The position numbers and the translations under genes are program-made. A stretch of 64,000 nucleotides of DNA from Thinopyrum elongatum. Its lineage: Eukaryota > Streptophyta > Magnoliopsida > Poales > Poaceae. The first letter of the stretch is position 1; each line of letters opens with the position of its first letter. The stretch spans positions 735,984,939 to 736,048,938 of the forward strand of contig CM022303.1 in the NCBI GenBank assembly GCA_011799875.1, written 5' to 3'. The notes below the pieces were generated by a model, which was given only the letters and a program-made list of their open reading frames with translations, was not told where the DNA came from and did no database searches. Below are positions 10,770-22,610 of the stretch, one piece after another.

Positions 10770-11001
10770 CATGGCCATGGAGGCGACACCGCCGCCGGTG
10801 GGGATGGTGTCACGGAGAGACAGTGCAACTGGAGGAGACGGAGCCAGATTCCATCTTCCCCCGCTCCCCCACCCACTCCAATCGCCGGCGCCGCACCCAA
10901 CAGCAGCTCGATGTTGACCCGGAGAAGCGGCGGCGTGAATTTCGTGACGGCGGCAACAGACCCATTGCCGACATCGATCTCCGCAGACGGTGGACCGGTA
11001 A
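10770..11001 (+). pseudogene. Possible first exon of a host gene, separated from the rest by the CACTA
   Basis: A GC-rich stretch starts with ATGGCCATGGAGG in a good translation-start context and ends in GACGGTGGACCG|GTAAGCC, a strong plant splice donor at about 11000. After precise removal of the CACTA, the sequence would read on as CTCCTCCACC TCCTCTTCTTC and then AT-rich DNA, as an intron would. The frame from 10770 stops after about 48 codons. A second frame (from 10625) stays open across the splice donor and contains RRREFRDGGNRPIADIDLRR. I recognise no protein family in either frame. The support is the start, the GC bias and the donor only. It may be a gene fragment. Confidence 0.3.
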
Positions 11002-11015
11002 GCCTCTCCTCCACC

Positions 11016-11230
11016 CACTAGTAGAAAACGGGGCATTAGTCCCGGTTCCTAAGGGCCTTTAGTCCCGGTTCTGCAACCGGGACTATGCAATCGGGACTAA
11101 AGGCCCCAACTTTTAGTCCCGGTTGAGTTACGAACCGGGACTAAAGGAGCTTCACGTGCCGCTGTAGAGCGCCTAGGCAGGAGGACCTTTCGTCCCGGTT
11201 GGTAACACCAACCGGGACTAAAAGGCAGCC
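11016..11230. repeat. Left TIR and subterminal repeats of the complete CACTA
   Basis: CACTAGTAGAAAAC is followed by alternating TTTAGTCCCGGTT and AACCGGGACTAAA, at least seven half-sites to 11222. The last pair encloses GGTAACACC, forming a small stem-loop (about 11190-11222). These are presumed transposase/TNPA binding sites. Confidence 0.9.
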
Positions 11231-11728
11231 ACGCGTCAGCACCTGCCAAGCGCTGGGAATTTTTTTTTAAATGAGGTGTTTAGGGTTTAGGGGTTTCATA
11301 TTGTGTTTCCCCCTTTTATTTTTGTGTTTACCATTCAATTCTTTTACATTTAGGGTTTCCGTTTTTATTTTATGTTTTCCACTCAACTCGACGCTAGCTA
11401 CTACATATAGCAATGAAGGAACCATTACACAAATCGTCATGAATATAGAGAGAAGTGACCTCTCTTTCTCCGTGCTTGGTCGGACAACAAGTTTTCGTAT
11501 ATCTATTCGACGCTACTACGTATAGTACACGTTGATGCATATATACAATGTAACATCTCTTACGATCCCTAATATTTAATTACCAACATTCACTACCAAT
11601 TCTCGATGGTATTCTCCGGTTTTAGCTATGATCTCTTGAAGGAAGAATCCCGCCAATTACCAATTCTCGTATGCGAGCCTTTGGTAGGAGTTCGTCCCGC
11701 TTCCGTTCGATCTAATTTAAAGAAGGGG

Positions 11729-11731
<3 letters not shown>

Positions 11732-11800
<69 letters not shown>
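11732..11800. repeat. (TA)n microsatellite, about 69 bp
   Basis: Uninterrupted TA dinucleotides run from 11732 to 11800. The open frames crossing it on both strands (runs of Ile-Tyr) are artefacts of the repeat. Confidence 0.95.
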
Positions 11801-11803
<3 letters not shown>

Positions 11804-11859
11804 TGAAACTCAACACAATTGATGGTAATAAAATAAATTTGTGAATATTGTTTACGTAC

Positions 11860-14800
11860 TTCAAGTTGTTGTAAATTTCTGCCCATCTCAGAGGTCGTCT
11901 GGCGAATGAACTCGCAAACGTGGTATCCACATAAGTTATTCCCGGATCTCTGCCTCGAGCACTACGAGAATAGAGTTCAATCAAAATAATAATCAAGCAC
12001 GATAGTGATTTTGAAACTAGAATCAAAGAGATGCGCGGACCTAACTAGTACTACTTACACTGAGTTGTTCAAAGAGCAGCTCCTCTCTCCATTCACCCCT
12101 AACCTGCTTGGTGAACTCTTTCCAAACCCTGCCCGGCAAAGAAAATGAATAAAGGAGTTATTAATTACTTGATATCAGGAAATGAACGATAGTTGCCAAT
12201 ATAGTGCGATAATGATTGAAATTACCTCTGGAGAATTTTTTTCAGGTCCGTCCACATCTCAGGGTCTTTACGTAACGAGTCCATGACAAGTACTTTTCCT
12301 GCGTCAAACTGAATGACTAGCAGAATAAAGTGGAACCTACGCACGCATAGCTCATCAATTACACTTAACATCGAGTAAGCGAAACAGAATGATGTGTACA
12401 AGACAGTATAACACTCACTGGAAGTTGTAAGGAAATAGTATTTTCCTTTTGGTTTGTTGTTCAATTAACGCCCTTCGCAAGATCTTCTCTGTATCGTTGG
12501 CATACCATTTTACCGTAGCTTCATGAATAGTATTTGGGTTAATGAACCCAATGTCATAGATTTGTCCTCTATTGTTGTCGAGGATCTTCTTTCTGCATAA
12601 TATATATAGTGAGGATAATTATACATGTAATGAACGAGCTGAGCTAGAGACTTAATTATAGAAATGATACTTACAAACAATAGCAACTGACGATAGATTT
12701 GTCGATGGCGTCTTGATTGTATAACTGAAATAATTCTTCAAATTCAATGTAAATCTCCTCGTCTTCATTGAAGTAATGCTCATCTTTAATTCCCGCAATG
12801 ATAAAGTTGCTTCATTGCTTTGAGGCTTCCATGTACCCGCTCATCTTCGCATCATCGTTGGTAGATGCGGGAGCTCCTCAGGTCTGACGAGAGGCTTACC
12901 GTGCTCAAATTTTTAGGCTAACTCAGCCATTTCAAACTGTACCTCATCGCCTAAGTAATCACCAAGAGTGAAACCAGTATCAGCGGCCGCTACCCCCGGA
13001 TCATTAGCGATATCGGTAAACACCTTGAGCGGGGGGCATGATTGGTTTTTCTGTTCGCCGAGCTGCGGAATTGTTTTCTCCCTTGCACTACTGCTACTTC
13101 CCGACCGCTGCTGTGGATCTCTATATGACTTTACAACAGAGCGACCAATGTAAGGTTTTCCAGCAAGTGCCTCGTTTTTACCGGATATATTTTCTCCGTT
13201 GGATCTGGACGGGTCGGTGCAAGCTGGTGTTTCACGTCGGCAGCCACGATCTCCTTGGTTCCCTTCTCAGTTATGTCGTATGGTAACTTGGCAGGAGCCT
13301 TCTTGACACTACCTGCTCTGGATTTCTTCGCTGTTGTACTACTAGCCGCCGGAGTGGCAGCGGATCTCTTCCGCCGGAGCTGAGGAGGCGGAGGAGGCGG
13401 AGTCAGCTGACGCAGTGGATTCTGCTGAGGGGCCTCCTCCGGCGCAGTCCGTTGACGTGGCGGAGACAGCTGAGGCGACGGAGTGTGCTGACGCGGCGGA
13501 GACGGCTGAGGCAGCGGAGATAGAGCTGGACTGTGAGGAGTCTGCTGAAGGTCCTCCTCCGGCTGAGTCTGCTGAGGGGCCTCCTCCGGCTAAGTCTGCT
13601 GACGCGGCGTCCAGTGTGGAAGCATGATGTGTTCCGTTCTCCACAGAATGGTAGTCCTTATGGCATCTCCCAGATGAGTCTCCCCTTCACCTATAGGGTA
13701 CTCAAGCTCCAGCTGCTCAAATCCGTTGGTAACTTCATCCACCCCGACAATAGCATAGCCATCTGGAATCGGAGAGCAATGGTAAGTTCCATCAGGTACA
13801 CGAGGTAAGGCATAGCCGACCACCACCTTCAAGGTTATGTTCATGCATTTCACATGTAGATCACAATGTTCCCTCTCCGTGTTATCATCCATGGTGTAGC
13901 GATCAGGAGCCGTGATATCATCTATGGGCGGCCGAATGAGCTCCGTGGAAGCCACGCTGCTTTTCCTTTGAGATGGTGAGGTAGCTCCGTGAAGGATCTT
14001 CGTCCCGCTGAGATGATGGGCCGGTAGCTCGCTGGCTGTTAAGTGCCTCTATTTGCTTCTCCTACAACGCAAATCTTTCTTCTACCTTTTGCAGCCAGTC
14101 TACATCCTCTTTCTTCTTACTCCCTCGGCTTCTGTAAGTGTCTCTGCTGTCGGGAAACCCAACCTTCTACGGAACGGAGCCTGATGTGCCTTGTGTTCGT
14201 CCAGGGTGTTCAGAATTCCCGAGGGTGCGTGATAGCTCGTCCTTCTCTCTGTCCGGATGGAACTTCCCTTCCTACATGGCCTGGATTGCATCCTGAATGT
14301 TATTGACTTGTGTTGCAAGTTGAGCTTTCGTATAAACACACTTCCCTGTTTCTGGGTGCAAAGTTCCCCCATGCCCGAAGAACCAAGTCCTTGCCCGTTC
14401 GGGCCTATTCAATGTCTCTGGATGGATCCCTTTATCAAGCAGGTCATTCTTAGCTTTGTCCCACGTAGGCCAGGCAATCTTGTAGCCACCTGACCTCGTA
14501 ACATGTTGATATTTCTTCTTTGCAGCATTTTGCTTATTTATCAGTGACCTTTTCTTACGTTTCTCCGATGTCTTGTATGCCACAAATGCGGGCCAGTGAT
14601 CTTTCATCTTCTCATATTGACCGGTGAATGTTTGAGTCTTCTCTTTCAGGACAAACTTTTTGTGCAATCTTTTCTTCCAGTTCTTGAATTGTTCGGCCAT
14701 CTTCTTAAGAGCCCACGCCATGACTTTTCGCTCTACAACATTGCTATTTGGATCTACCTCTGGCGGTAGGCTGAAATTTGTCATGAGCGTATTCCAAAGC

Positions 14801-15324
14801 TCATCTTTGGATCTATCGTCGACATAAGAAACTCCATCGTCCGCCTTTGGCTTATTCCATTCTTCAATGCTGATGGCGATGCTGTCCCTAACAAAAACTC
14901 CGCACTGACTTATAAATCGGTCCGCGGTCCGATTGGGAGCAGTCGGTTTGCCATCTGCAACGATTTCTTCGATCATGAACCTTTCATTCTCGCCCAACCT
15001 TTTCTTCGAGCCTCGTCTCTTTAAAGAAGGTTGGCTCGATCCGGAGGGCTAAAAGAAGAAAGAAGCGTTAATATATGTACATACAAATTAATTAATGCAT
15101 CTAGTCAGTAGGCTTAATTAATATACCTCGCCGGACTTTGCAGCAGTTAAGGCTCCAACACCGTCGGAGCCGTCATCTTCTCCCTCCATTCGATCACCGG
15201 AGTCGTCATCCTCTCTTCCCTTACCATCGGAGTCGTTGAGAAACTGTGAGGTGACATCATCACCTCCGTCGCGGATTATATCCCCCAACATCCCTTCTTG
15301 TTCTAAGTCTCTCTCATGTTCCAT
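11860..15324 (-). pseudogene. CACTA second gene: Transposase_24 region + DUF8039-like + Ulp1 protease
   Basis: A multi-exon gene that begins MEHERDLEQEG at 15324; its first exon is acidic and ends at a GT donor (15127-15126). An acceptor (TTTTAG) opens the second exon at 15048, which holds NERFMIEEIVADGKPTAP, ERKVMAWALKKMAEQFKNW and HPETLNRPERARTWFFGH, the Transposase_24 (Ptta/En/Spm) pattern. A TAG at 14272-14274 interrupts it. The region at 13955-13590 (HCDLHVKCMNITLKVVVGYA) matches the DUF8039 type, followed by a Pro/Gln-rich repeat. Ulp1/C48 peptidase follows: FHFILLVI and VMDSLRKDPEMW (12464-12222; His and Asp of the triad), then GNNLCGYHVCEFIRQTT (about 11930-11885), with the usual Gln a few residues upstream and the catalytic Cys in LCGYHV. 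Ulp1-type proteases cleave SUMO-like proteins. Stops and frameshifts make this copy a pseudogene. Confidence 0.75.
13380..13620. repeat. GC-rich imperfect tandem repeat encoding Pro/Gln-rich linker
   Basis: GCTGAGGCGGCGGAG-like and GCTGAGGGGCCTCCTCCGGC words repeat across 240 bp. Read on the minus strand in the gene frame they give a PPRQ/SPPQ-rich linker between the DUF8039-like region and the protease. The open frames on the opposite strand (Ala/Glu- or Ser/Ala-rich) are shadows. Confidence 0.65.
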
Positions 15325-15351
15325 AGTTTCTGCAAATATTATAATATACAA

Positions 15352-16745
15352 ACATGAGAGATAAGCTGTTTTTCAGACTTAATGAAATCTAGGAATGCAA
15401 AATAGGAACATTATGATGACAACATGAGAGCAAGATTGAGCCATGCTACAGCAACTTTACATGGCAACCAAGGGCATGGCATCAAAGTACACATTACATA
15501 GACATTGGACATTATCTAGAATCATATCTGATGAGTCGTCCTATCTTTCGGGAGAGGATACTTTGCGGACCGCATCTCTCATGCCTGTCCCACGTGCAAA
15601 TCATGTTTTCATATGCCGCAAAGTCAAATCAACTATATAAGCCCGTGGTGATCAAACACATACATGTTACAAAAATTTCTATGTTCACAAAAATATATAA
15701 GCCCGAGGGAAATTGAACGGCGGCGGCTCACACAGCGGGGGCGGCGTTGCACCGAAGTTATCAGGGTTATGTTTATACAACAAATGGACACCTTTTGTCG
15801 AACAACGAAGGGACGATCAAGGACCAACAGCTCCAACGTCGACGATCACTCCACGGAGATGCAACATCACAAATCCTGTAATTCCACCGAGTGAAAAAAA
15901 ATTAGGTCACCACAATTTTGTTTTCAATTTGTTTTAGCAAGATCATAATGATGAAGTAACCACTCATCATATGCAAATTTTAACATTTGTTTCTCTATCT
16001 AAAAAAACCTAAAAAAAATTCTCTTCTTACTCGAGACATGTAGGATTTTTCTAGTATATATGTATGCATGCATATGTTATTTGGTTCTTCTCGTTATAGT
16101 ATATCTCGGCCTCACTTTGTTGTTGTGAACTCCACCATTTCCCTAAAAAAAATTCTCTATGCAAATTTCTCTAAAAAAAATGACTTTGATCATGAATAAC
16201 TTTGATAAGAACCTATATATGCAAATATCTCTAACTTTGATTAATGACCTATGCAGATTTCTCTAAAAAAATTACTTTGATCATGAATATCTCTAACTAT
16301 GCAAATATCTCTAACTATGTAAATATTTTTCTTATATTTAATAAATTCCAAAGTTGGAATTTCAATTATTCATAGTTCCTTTGATTTGCAAAGGAGCTAT
16401 ATTCTCGCCAATTCTTTTGCACCCACAAAAATTACCCCATCTATTTGACAGTACCCACAACCCATTCCACCAAAAACATTTGGTTCCATAGTTCAAATTT
16501 TTCAAATTTCATTCAGTTCAAATTTGGACCAGATTCAAACTCCATGGTCAAAGCCCAATTTCAATTTCTACAAAAATTCTGAAACTTTGCTAGACTCTCT
16601 TTTGTGCATCAACACCTCACCACAAAAATTCTCAAAAATTCCTAAAATTCCTAGATCCCTCTGGCATTTCATCATACACTTGATGTGCACTGTTTAGCAC
16701 TGTAAAAAATTCAGTAAATTCAGAAAAATTCGGAGAGAGGGGGGA
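15352..16745. other. AT-rich spacer inside the CACTA, no gene
   Basis: Long A/T runs and repeated CTCTAACTATGCAAATATC words near 16200-16320 are seen. No coding similarity was found. It probably represents the 5' intron or upstream region of the second CACTA gene. Confidence 0.5.
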
Positions 16746-16749
16746 ATCG

Positions 16750-17134
16750 ATGCCATGCACTCCTCATCTTTTTCTCTCCCGCACGGCGTCACCTCCTTTG
16801 AGCTTTAATGAGTCAACCCGGACCCCCTGGTCAGTGGCTCGCCGCCGATGGCACAGTAGCTGGCCGGTGCACCTGCCACCGCTGTCGGTGTCGGGGTCGG
16901 CGGCGTCGGCGTCCAGCAGGCAGGGGGGAATAGGAGGAGGAGGAGGGGATCGGGGCGGCGCTCACAGCGAGGAGGCGTCGGCGACGAGGGCTCGGAGGCG
17001 GCGGCGACGAGGAGCAGTCTCGGGGGCGCTGATGCATGGGGAGGAGGGCTCGGGGACGGCTCGGAGGTGACCGCGAGGTCCGGCAGCCTGGCGGTGTCAA
17101 GGTGGTCTTCGGCGTCGGGGGAGAGGGAGATCAA
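16750..17134 (-). other. GC-rich leader-like block inside the CACTA
   Basis: A GC-rich block with overlapping low-complexity frames on both strands. It resembles in composition and position the 5' leader that precedes the transposase side: GC-rich, then a TATATA-containing stretch (about 17174-17182), then an AACCGGGAC palindrome. A promoter and non-coding first exon for the second gene is the simplest reading. Confidence 0.4.
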
Positions 17135-17188
17135 AACTAGATATGGTGTTTGGAAAAAATTTCTAAGTCCTGCTTATATACACACAAC

Positions 17189-17268
17189 TTTAGTTCCCGG
17201 TTGGTGGCTCCAACCGGGACTAAAGGCCTACCTTTAGTCCCGGTTGGAGCCACCAACCGGGACTAAAG
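17189..17268. repeat. Internal CCCGGTT/AACCGGG palindrome (80 bp hairpin)
   Basis: Arm 17189-17226 and arm 17231-17268 are complementary apart from one extra base. Each contains CCCGGTTGGTGGCTCC or its complement and ends in ACTAAAG. These are the same half-sites as in the termini, but they sit 6 kb inside the element. Confidence 0.9.
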
Positions 17269-17599
17269 CTCGTTTTCGGCAGCCAAATGGGCGCGAAAGC
17301 TCAAGCCTTTAGTCCCGCCTGACCGGGCACAGCTGACGGGTGGTGGGAGTTTAGTCCCACCTCGCCAAGCGAGAGCCACTCGCATCGGTTTATAAACCCG
17401 GTTGTGGGTGAATTGGCAAGATCCTCTCAATGCAGACAGCTCATCGTCTAACCTGGCCCCTCTCTGCCCTGTGGGGCCTACTAGCAGAAGAAATACATGT
17501 CCCACGGGCCTGCATCCTGGCCCATATGGTTGGGCTTCTAGTCGCATGCAGGCCGTCGAGTGTAAAATCTCCTGTTAGTAGGCGGGCTTTTTTTAATTT

Positions 17600-18590
17600 T
17601 AATTTTTTTTGCATATGTTACATGTAAATTTTTGGACCTTCTCCAAATCACCTCTAAAATTTTGTACATGGTCACTTACATGTAATACACATGTAAATCA
17701 AAGGAATTTAAAAAAAATGAATTTTACACTGTCCCCTTAAGGTAAAGTCGGAGTTATGTACCTGAGTTTGACCGAGCCACTATAAATTATATAAAATTCA
17801 AATAAAAGAAAAAAATTCATATTCTGTCTATGTAACCATAATATGTTATGTTTCGGTTAAAGTCGGAGTAACCATAATATGTTATGTTTCAAATAAATGA
17901 AAAAATTTCATATTCTGTCTATGTAACCATTATATGTTATGTTTCAAATAAATGAAATTTTTTCATATTCTGTCTATGTAAAGGAATTTCATAAAAATCA
18001 AATAAAGTCGGAGTTATTCTTTTACCAAATTATATTATGTTTCAGTTAGTCAACATGAGGATATTTTAAATAGGTGTTTTAAAATTATTTTAATGTTTTG
18101 ATTTAATTCTTTTTGCTATTAAAGTTTTTAACAAAAAATACTTCATGAAAATTTTAGTTGGTTAAATTTTATATAATTTTAAGTTAATATTATTTTGATC
18201 ATAACTAGAGTTTTAAGCTAATAATGTTATATTTTCTTTTCTGTTAAGTTATTAGTTTACTATTTTGTTTTGTTTTCTATTTGCTTTTTTTATTGTTTTC
18301 TTTATTGCTTTATTCATTGATTGTATTTTGATTGCTAGAATGCTTGCTAGAATGAATGCTTATATGAATGCAATGTTTGATTATATAGATTTTCATCAGA
18401 TAGTGACAAAAAGTTCTATCAAGCTATTTTTCATAGGTACCATTTGCATTGATTAACTCCTCTGTATAATTAAAATATTAAAAGGATATGAATAATTGAA
18501 ATTCCATAACTTAATAAATATTTATTCTAAAATCATGTTTCAAATGCCAAAATGCCCTAGCTAGCCCTTACAAAGATTCCCTCCGGTTTG
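17600..18590. other. AT-rich spacer with short tandem repeats
   Basis: AACCATAATATGTTATGTTTC or a one-base variant begins near 17834, 17870 and 17924, embedded in ATTCTGTCTATGTAA repeats. The rest is A/T-rich with no supported open frame. It separates the two main CACTA genes. Confidence 0.6.
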
Positions 18591-18697
18591 TCCGAAGTGG
18601 TACTTTCCAGCTATAAGTCCGGAAACTCATAGTAGAGAGAAAGTGATGGCGGTGAAGCCGGTCACATCCCAGAGTGGAATCTTTTGGGGTAGAAAAC

Positions 18698-21600
18698 TAT
18701 TTCTTCGCGTGTGTCAATGGCTTATTGCGCCGTAACCATGGATAATCTTCATCATTTAAAATGATGCTTGGGTCAGTCTTCACTGTGAAGGGAGGAATTT
18801 CATGAAACTTTTCATAATCTTCTGACATGTCTGTCTTGTCCTCCACTCCCACAATGTTTCTTTTCCCTGAAAGAATTATGTGGCACTTTGGCTCATCGTA
18901 TGATGTATTCGCTTCCTTATCTTTTTTTTCTCGGTTTGGTAGACATGTCCTTCACATAAAAAACCTGCGCCACATCATTGGCTAGGACGAATGGTTCGTC
19001 TGTGTACCCAAGATTGTTGAGATCCACTGTTGCCATTCCGTACTGCGGGTCTACCTGTACCCCGCCTCCTGTCAGATTGACCCATTTACACCGAAACAAA
19101 GGGACCTTAAAATCACGTCCATAGTCAAGTTCCCATATCTCCTCTATGTAACCATAATATGTGTCCTTTGCCCTATTGGTGTTTGCTGCATCAAAGCGGA
19201 CACCACTGTTTTGGTTGGTGCTCTTTTTATCTTGGGCGATCGTGTAAAATGTATTCCCATTTATCTCGTACCCTTGGAAAGTCAATACAGTCAAAGATGG
19301 TGTCCTGGCCAACAAGTACAACTCATCTCCAACAGTGGTGTAACCCATGAGATGTGTTTGCAACCAACCCCCGAAAGTCCCCATGTGTTCATATGTAATC
19401 CAGTCGTCAGGCTGCCCCGGGTGTTTGGAGCGTAAAATATTCTTGTGTTCATTGATATATGGGGCCACCAAGGTAGAATTTTGTAGAACTGTGTAGTGTG
19501 CTTGTGCCCAAGAATGCCCGTACCTACATATTATTGCTTTCGGTCCTAGCGTGCCTTTTCCACCCAGTCTCCCCTCATGCCGCGATTCAGGAACACTAAT
19601 CGGCTTAAGGTCAGGAATAAAGTCAACACAAAACCCAATGACCTCCTCTGTTTCGTGGCCCTTGGAGATGCTTCCTTCTGGCCTAGCACGGTTATGAACA
19701 TATTTCTTTAAGACTCCCATGAACCTCTCAAAGGGGAACATACTGTGTAGAAATACAGGACCCAGAATTGCAATCTCGTCGACCAGGTGAACTAGGACGT
19801 GCGTCATAATATTGAAGAAGGATGGTGGGAACACCAACTCAAAACTGACAAGACATTGGACCAAATCATTCTGTAACCTTGGTACGATTTCTGGATCGAT
19901 TACCTTCTGAGAAATTGCATTGAGGAATGCACATAGCTTCACAATGGCTAATCGAACATTTTCTGGTAGAAGCCCCCCTCAATGCAACCAGAAGCAATTG
20001 CGTCATAATCACGTGGAAGTCATGAGACTTTAGGTTTTGGAATTTTTTCTCTGCCATATTTATTATTCCCTTTATATTCGACGAGAAGTCAGACGGGACC
20101 TTGATACTGAGCAGGCATTCAAAAAAGATTTCCTTCTCTGCTTTGGTAAGAGCATAGCTGGCAGGACCTTGATACTGCTTTGGATGCATGCCGTCTTTTT
20201 CGTTCATACGTTGCTGGTCCTCCCGTGCCTCCGGTGTATCTTTTGTCTTCCCATACACGCCCAAGAAGCCTAGCAGGTTCACGCAAAGATTCTTCGTCAC
20301 GTGAATCACGTCGATTGCAGAGCAGACCTCTAGGACTTTCCAATAGGGTAGCTCCCAAAATATAGATTTTTTCTTCCACATGGGTGTGTGTCCGTCAGCG
20401 TCATTCGGAACAGATTGTCCGCTAGGACCATTTCAAAAGATTGCTTTTAAATCCTTGACCATATCAAATATATCATCACCAGTACGGGGGACAGGCTTCT
20501 TCCGGTGATCTGCCTCACCTTTGAAATGCTTGCCTTTCTTTCTTAAGGCATGCTTGGTCGGAAGAAATCGACGATGTCTCAGATACACATTCTTCTTACA
20601 TTTGTCCAAATATATACTTTCAGTCTCATCTAAACAGTGCGTGCATGCGTTGTATCACTTGTTTGTCTGTCCTGAAAGGTTACTAAGAGCAGGCCAATCA
20701 TTGATGGTTACAAACAGCAACGCTCGTAGGTCAAATTCTTCCTGTTTGTGCTCATCCCACACACGTACACCTTTTATATTCCACAGCTGTAAAAGTTCTT
20801 CAACTAATGGCCTTAGTTACACATCAATGTCGTTGCCGGGTTGCTTAGGGCCTTGGATGAGCACTGGCATCATAATGAACTACCACTTCATGCACAACCA
20901 AGGAGGAAGGTTATAGATACATAGAGTCACAGGCCAGGTGCTATGATTGCTGCTCTACTCCCCAAAAGGATTAATGCCATCTGCACTTATACCAAACCAT
21001 AAGTTCCTTGCGTCACCTGCAAACTCCGGCCATTTTCTCTCGATTTTTCTCCACTGTGACCCATCAGCAGGTACTCTCAACATCCCGTCTTTCTTACGGT
21101 CTTCTTTGTGCCATCGCAACAACTTGGCATGCTCTTTGTTTCTGAACAGACGTTTCAACTATGGTATTATAGGAGCATACCACATCACCTTGGCAGGAAC
21201 CCTCTTCCTGGGGCGCACGCCCTCAACATCACTAGGGTCATCTCGTCTGATCTTATACCGCAATGCTCCGCATACCGGGCATGCATTCAAATTCTCGTAC
21301 TCCTCACCGCGGTAGAGGATGCAGTCATTAGGGCATGTATCTATCTTCTACACCTCTAATCCTAGAGGGTAGAGAACCTTCTTTGCTTCGTACGTACTGT
21401 CGGGCAATTCGTTATCCTTTCGAAGCTTCTTCTTCATTATTTTCAGTAGCTTCCCAAATCCCTTGTCAGATAAACAATTCTCTGCCTTCCATTGCAGCAA
21501 TTCCAGTGTGGTACCGAGCTTTGTGTTGCCACCTTCGCAATTTGGGTACAACCGTTTTTTGTGATCCTCTAACATGCGATCGAAGTTCAACTTCTCTCTT

Positions 21601-21998
21601 TCACTTTCGCATTCTCTCTGTGCATCAACAATGACCCGGCGAAGATCATCAGCGGGCACATCTGGTGCCTCTTGATCTTCAGCTTCCCCCGTTGCAGTAT
21701 CACCATATTCAGGGAACATAGGATAGTTGTCATCATCCTCTTCTTCTTCATTGTCTTCCATCATAACCCCTCTTTCTCCGTGCTTGATCCAACAATTATA
21801 GTGGGGCATGAAACCCTTCTCAAGCAAGTGGAAGTGAAGGGTTTTTGAGAAAGAGTAATCCTTCGTATTCTCACAGACAACACATGGACAGTACATAAAA
21901 CCATTCTGGTTGTTTGCCTCAGCCACATCGATAAAATTATGTAGGCCCGTAATGTACTCGGAAGTGCGTCGGTCACCGTACATCCATTGCCGGTTCAT
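18698..21998 (-). pseudogene. TNP2 transposase of the complete CACTA, broken
   Basis: The start MNRQWMYGDRR at 21998 follows a splice-acceptor-like ATAATGCAG. The N-terminal associated region has CPCVVCEN; then ACPVCGALRYKIRRDD; then the Transposase_21 catalytic region with NLWFGISADGINPFGE (about 21000-20955, with the Asp of SADG expected in the active site), FWELPYWKVLEVC and HVTKNLCVNLLGFLGVYGK. The C-terminal half (19942-18917) has FFNIMTHVLVHLVDEI and FPFERFMGVLKKYV, a DUF4218-type region, then GYIEEIWELDYG and FKVPLFRCKWV, a DUF4216-type region, and ends PLTHAKK at 18698. Several in-frame stops lie between 21350 and 20430. One extra G in a run at 19975-19980 shifts the frame, as does an A/T run at 18921-18930. 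Nearly the whole protein is present but not expressible as one chain. Confidence 0.9.
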
Positions 21999-22175
21999 CT
22001 GCATTATATAATTAAGTATATCAAAAACCATTATAGAACATCATGAATAGAGAAATGACCAAATTAATACAAGTTCATCATCACATTAAAACCAAAGTAC
22101 AGTAGTGATCAAATGTTATTACTGCAAAAATAAATACATAAAGTTCATACATAGTTCTCATAAAACAACACACAA

Positions 22176-22610
22176 CTATGTAAAACATTTAAATGCAACA
22201 ATAAATGCTATCAAAATCGCAACTAAGGTAACAATTGATCCAACAGCATAATGATACCAAGCCTCTTTATCAATGGCATATTTTCTAATCTTCAAGCGCA
22301 TTGCATTCATATGGATCTTGTGTAGATCGACGACATCGGCAACATGCAACTCCAATTTCATCTTCTCTTCTTCAATTCTTTTCTAATTTTCTTTCAAATA
22401 ATTGTTTTCTTTTTCAACTAAATTTAAGCTCTCGACAAGAGGGTCGGTTGGAATTTCCGGTTCACATACCTCCTAGATAAAAACATCTATGTCAAGTTGG
22501 TCGGCATAATTGTCATAAACACTAAATGAAACAAATAGTTATAAAAGATAATATAACACATCCGAATCATAGACCGGACGAGAGCCGACGGGGGCAGATA
22601 CCAAAACCAT
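22176..22610 (-). pseudogene. Small CACTA-borne coiled-coil and membrane-anchored protein
   Basis: A gene upstream of the transposase. A short exon starts ATG at 22610 (MVLVSAPVGSRPVYDSD). A GT donor at about 22564 and an acceptor ATTTAG at about 22522 lead into a second exon with YADQLDIDVF, CEPEIPTDPLVESLNLVEKE, a charged heptad-like stretch (KRIEEEKMKLELHVADVV), and a C-terminal hydrophobic segment GSIVTLVAILIAFIVAF (about residues 40-57 of the last open piece) ending FKCFT. The layout suggests a coiled coil anchored by a C-terminal membrane helix, not a DNA-binding protein. Two in-frame stops (22473-22475 and 22383-22385) break this copy. I recall similar Triticeae hypothetical proteins beside CACTA transposases. 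The function is unknown. Confidence 0.6.

Noticed and set aside
11606..12026. Ile-Tyr repeat proteins on both strands.
   Set aside because: Products of the (TA)n microsatellite at 11732-11800.
13342..13627. Ser/Ala- and Glu/Ala-rich repeat proteins.
   Set aside because: Alternative frames of the Pro/Gln-rich linker repeat of the CACTA second gene.
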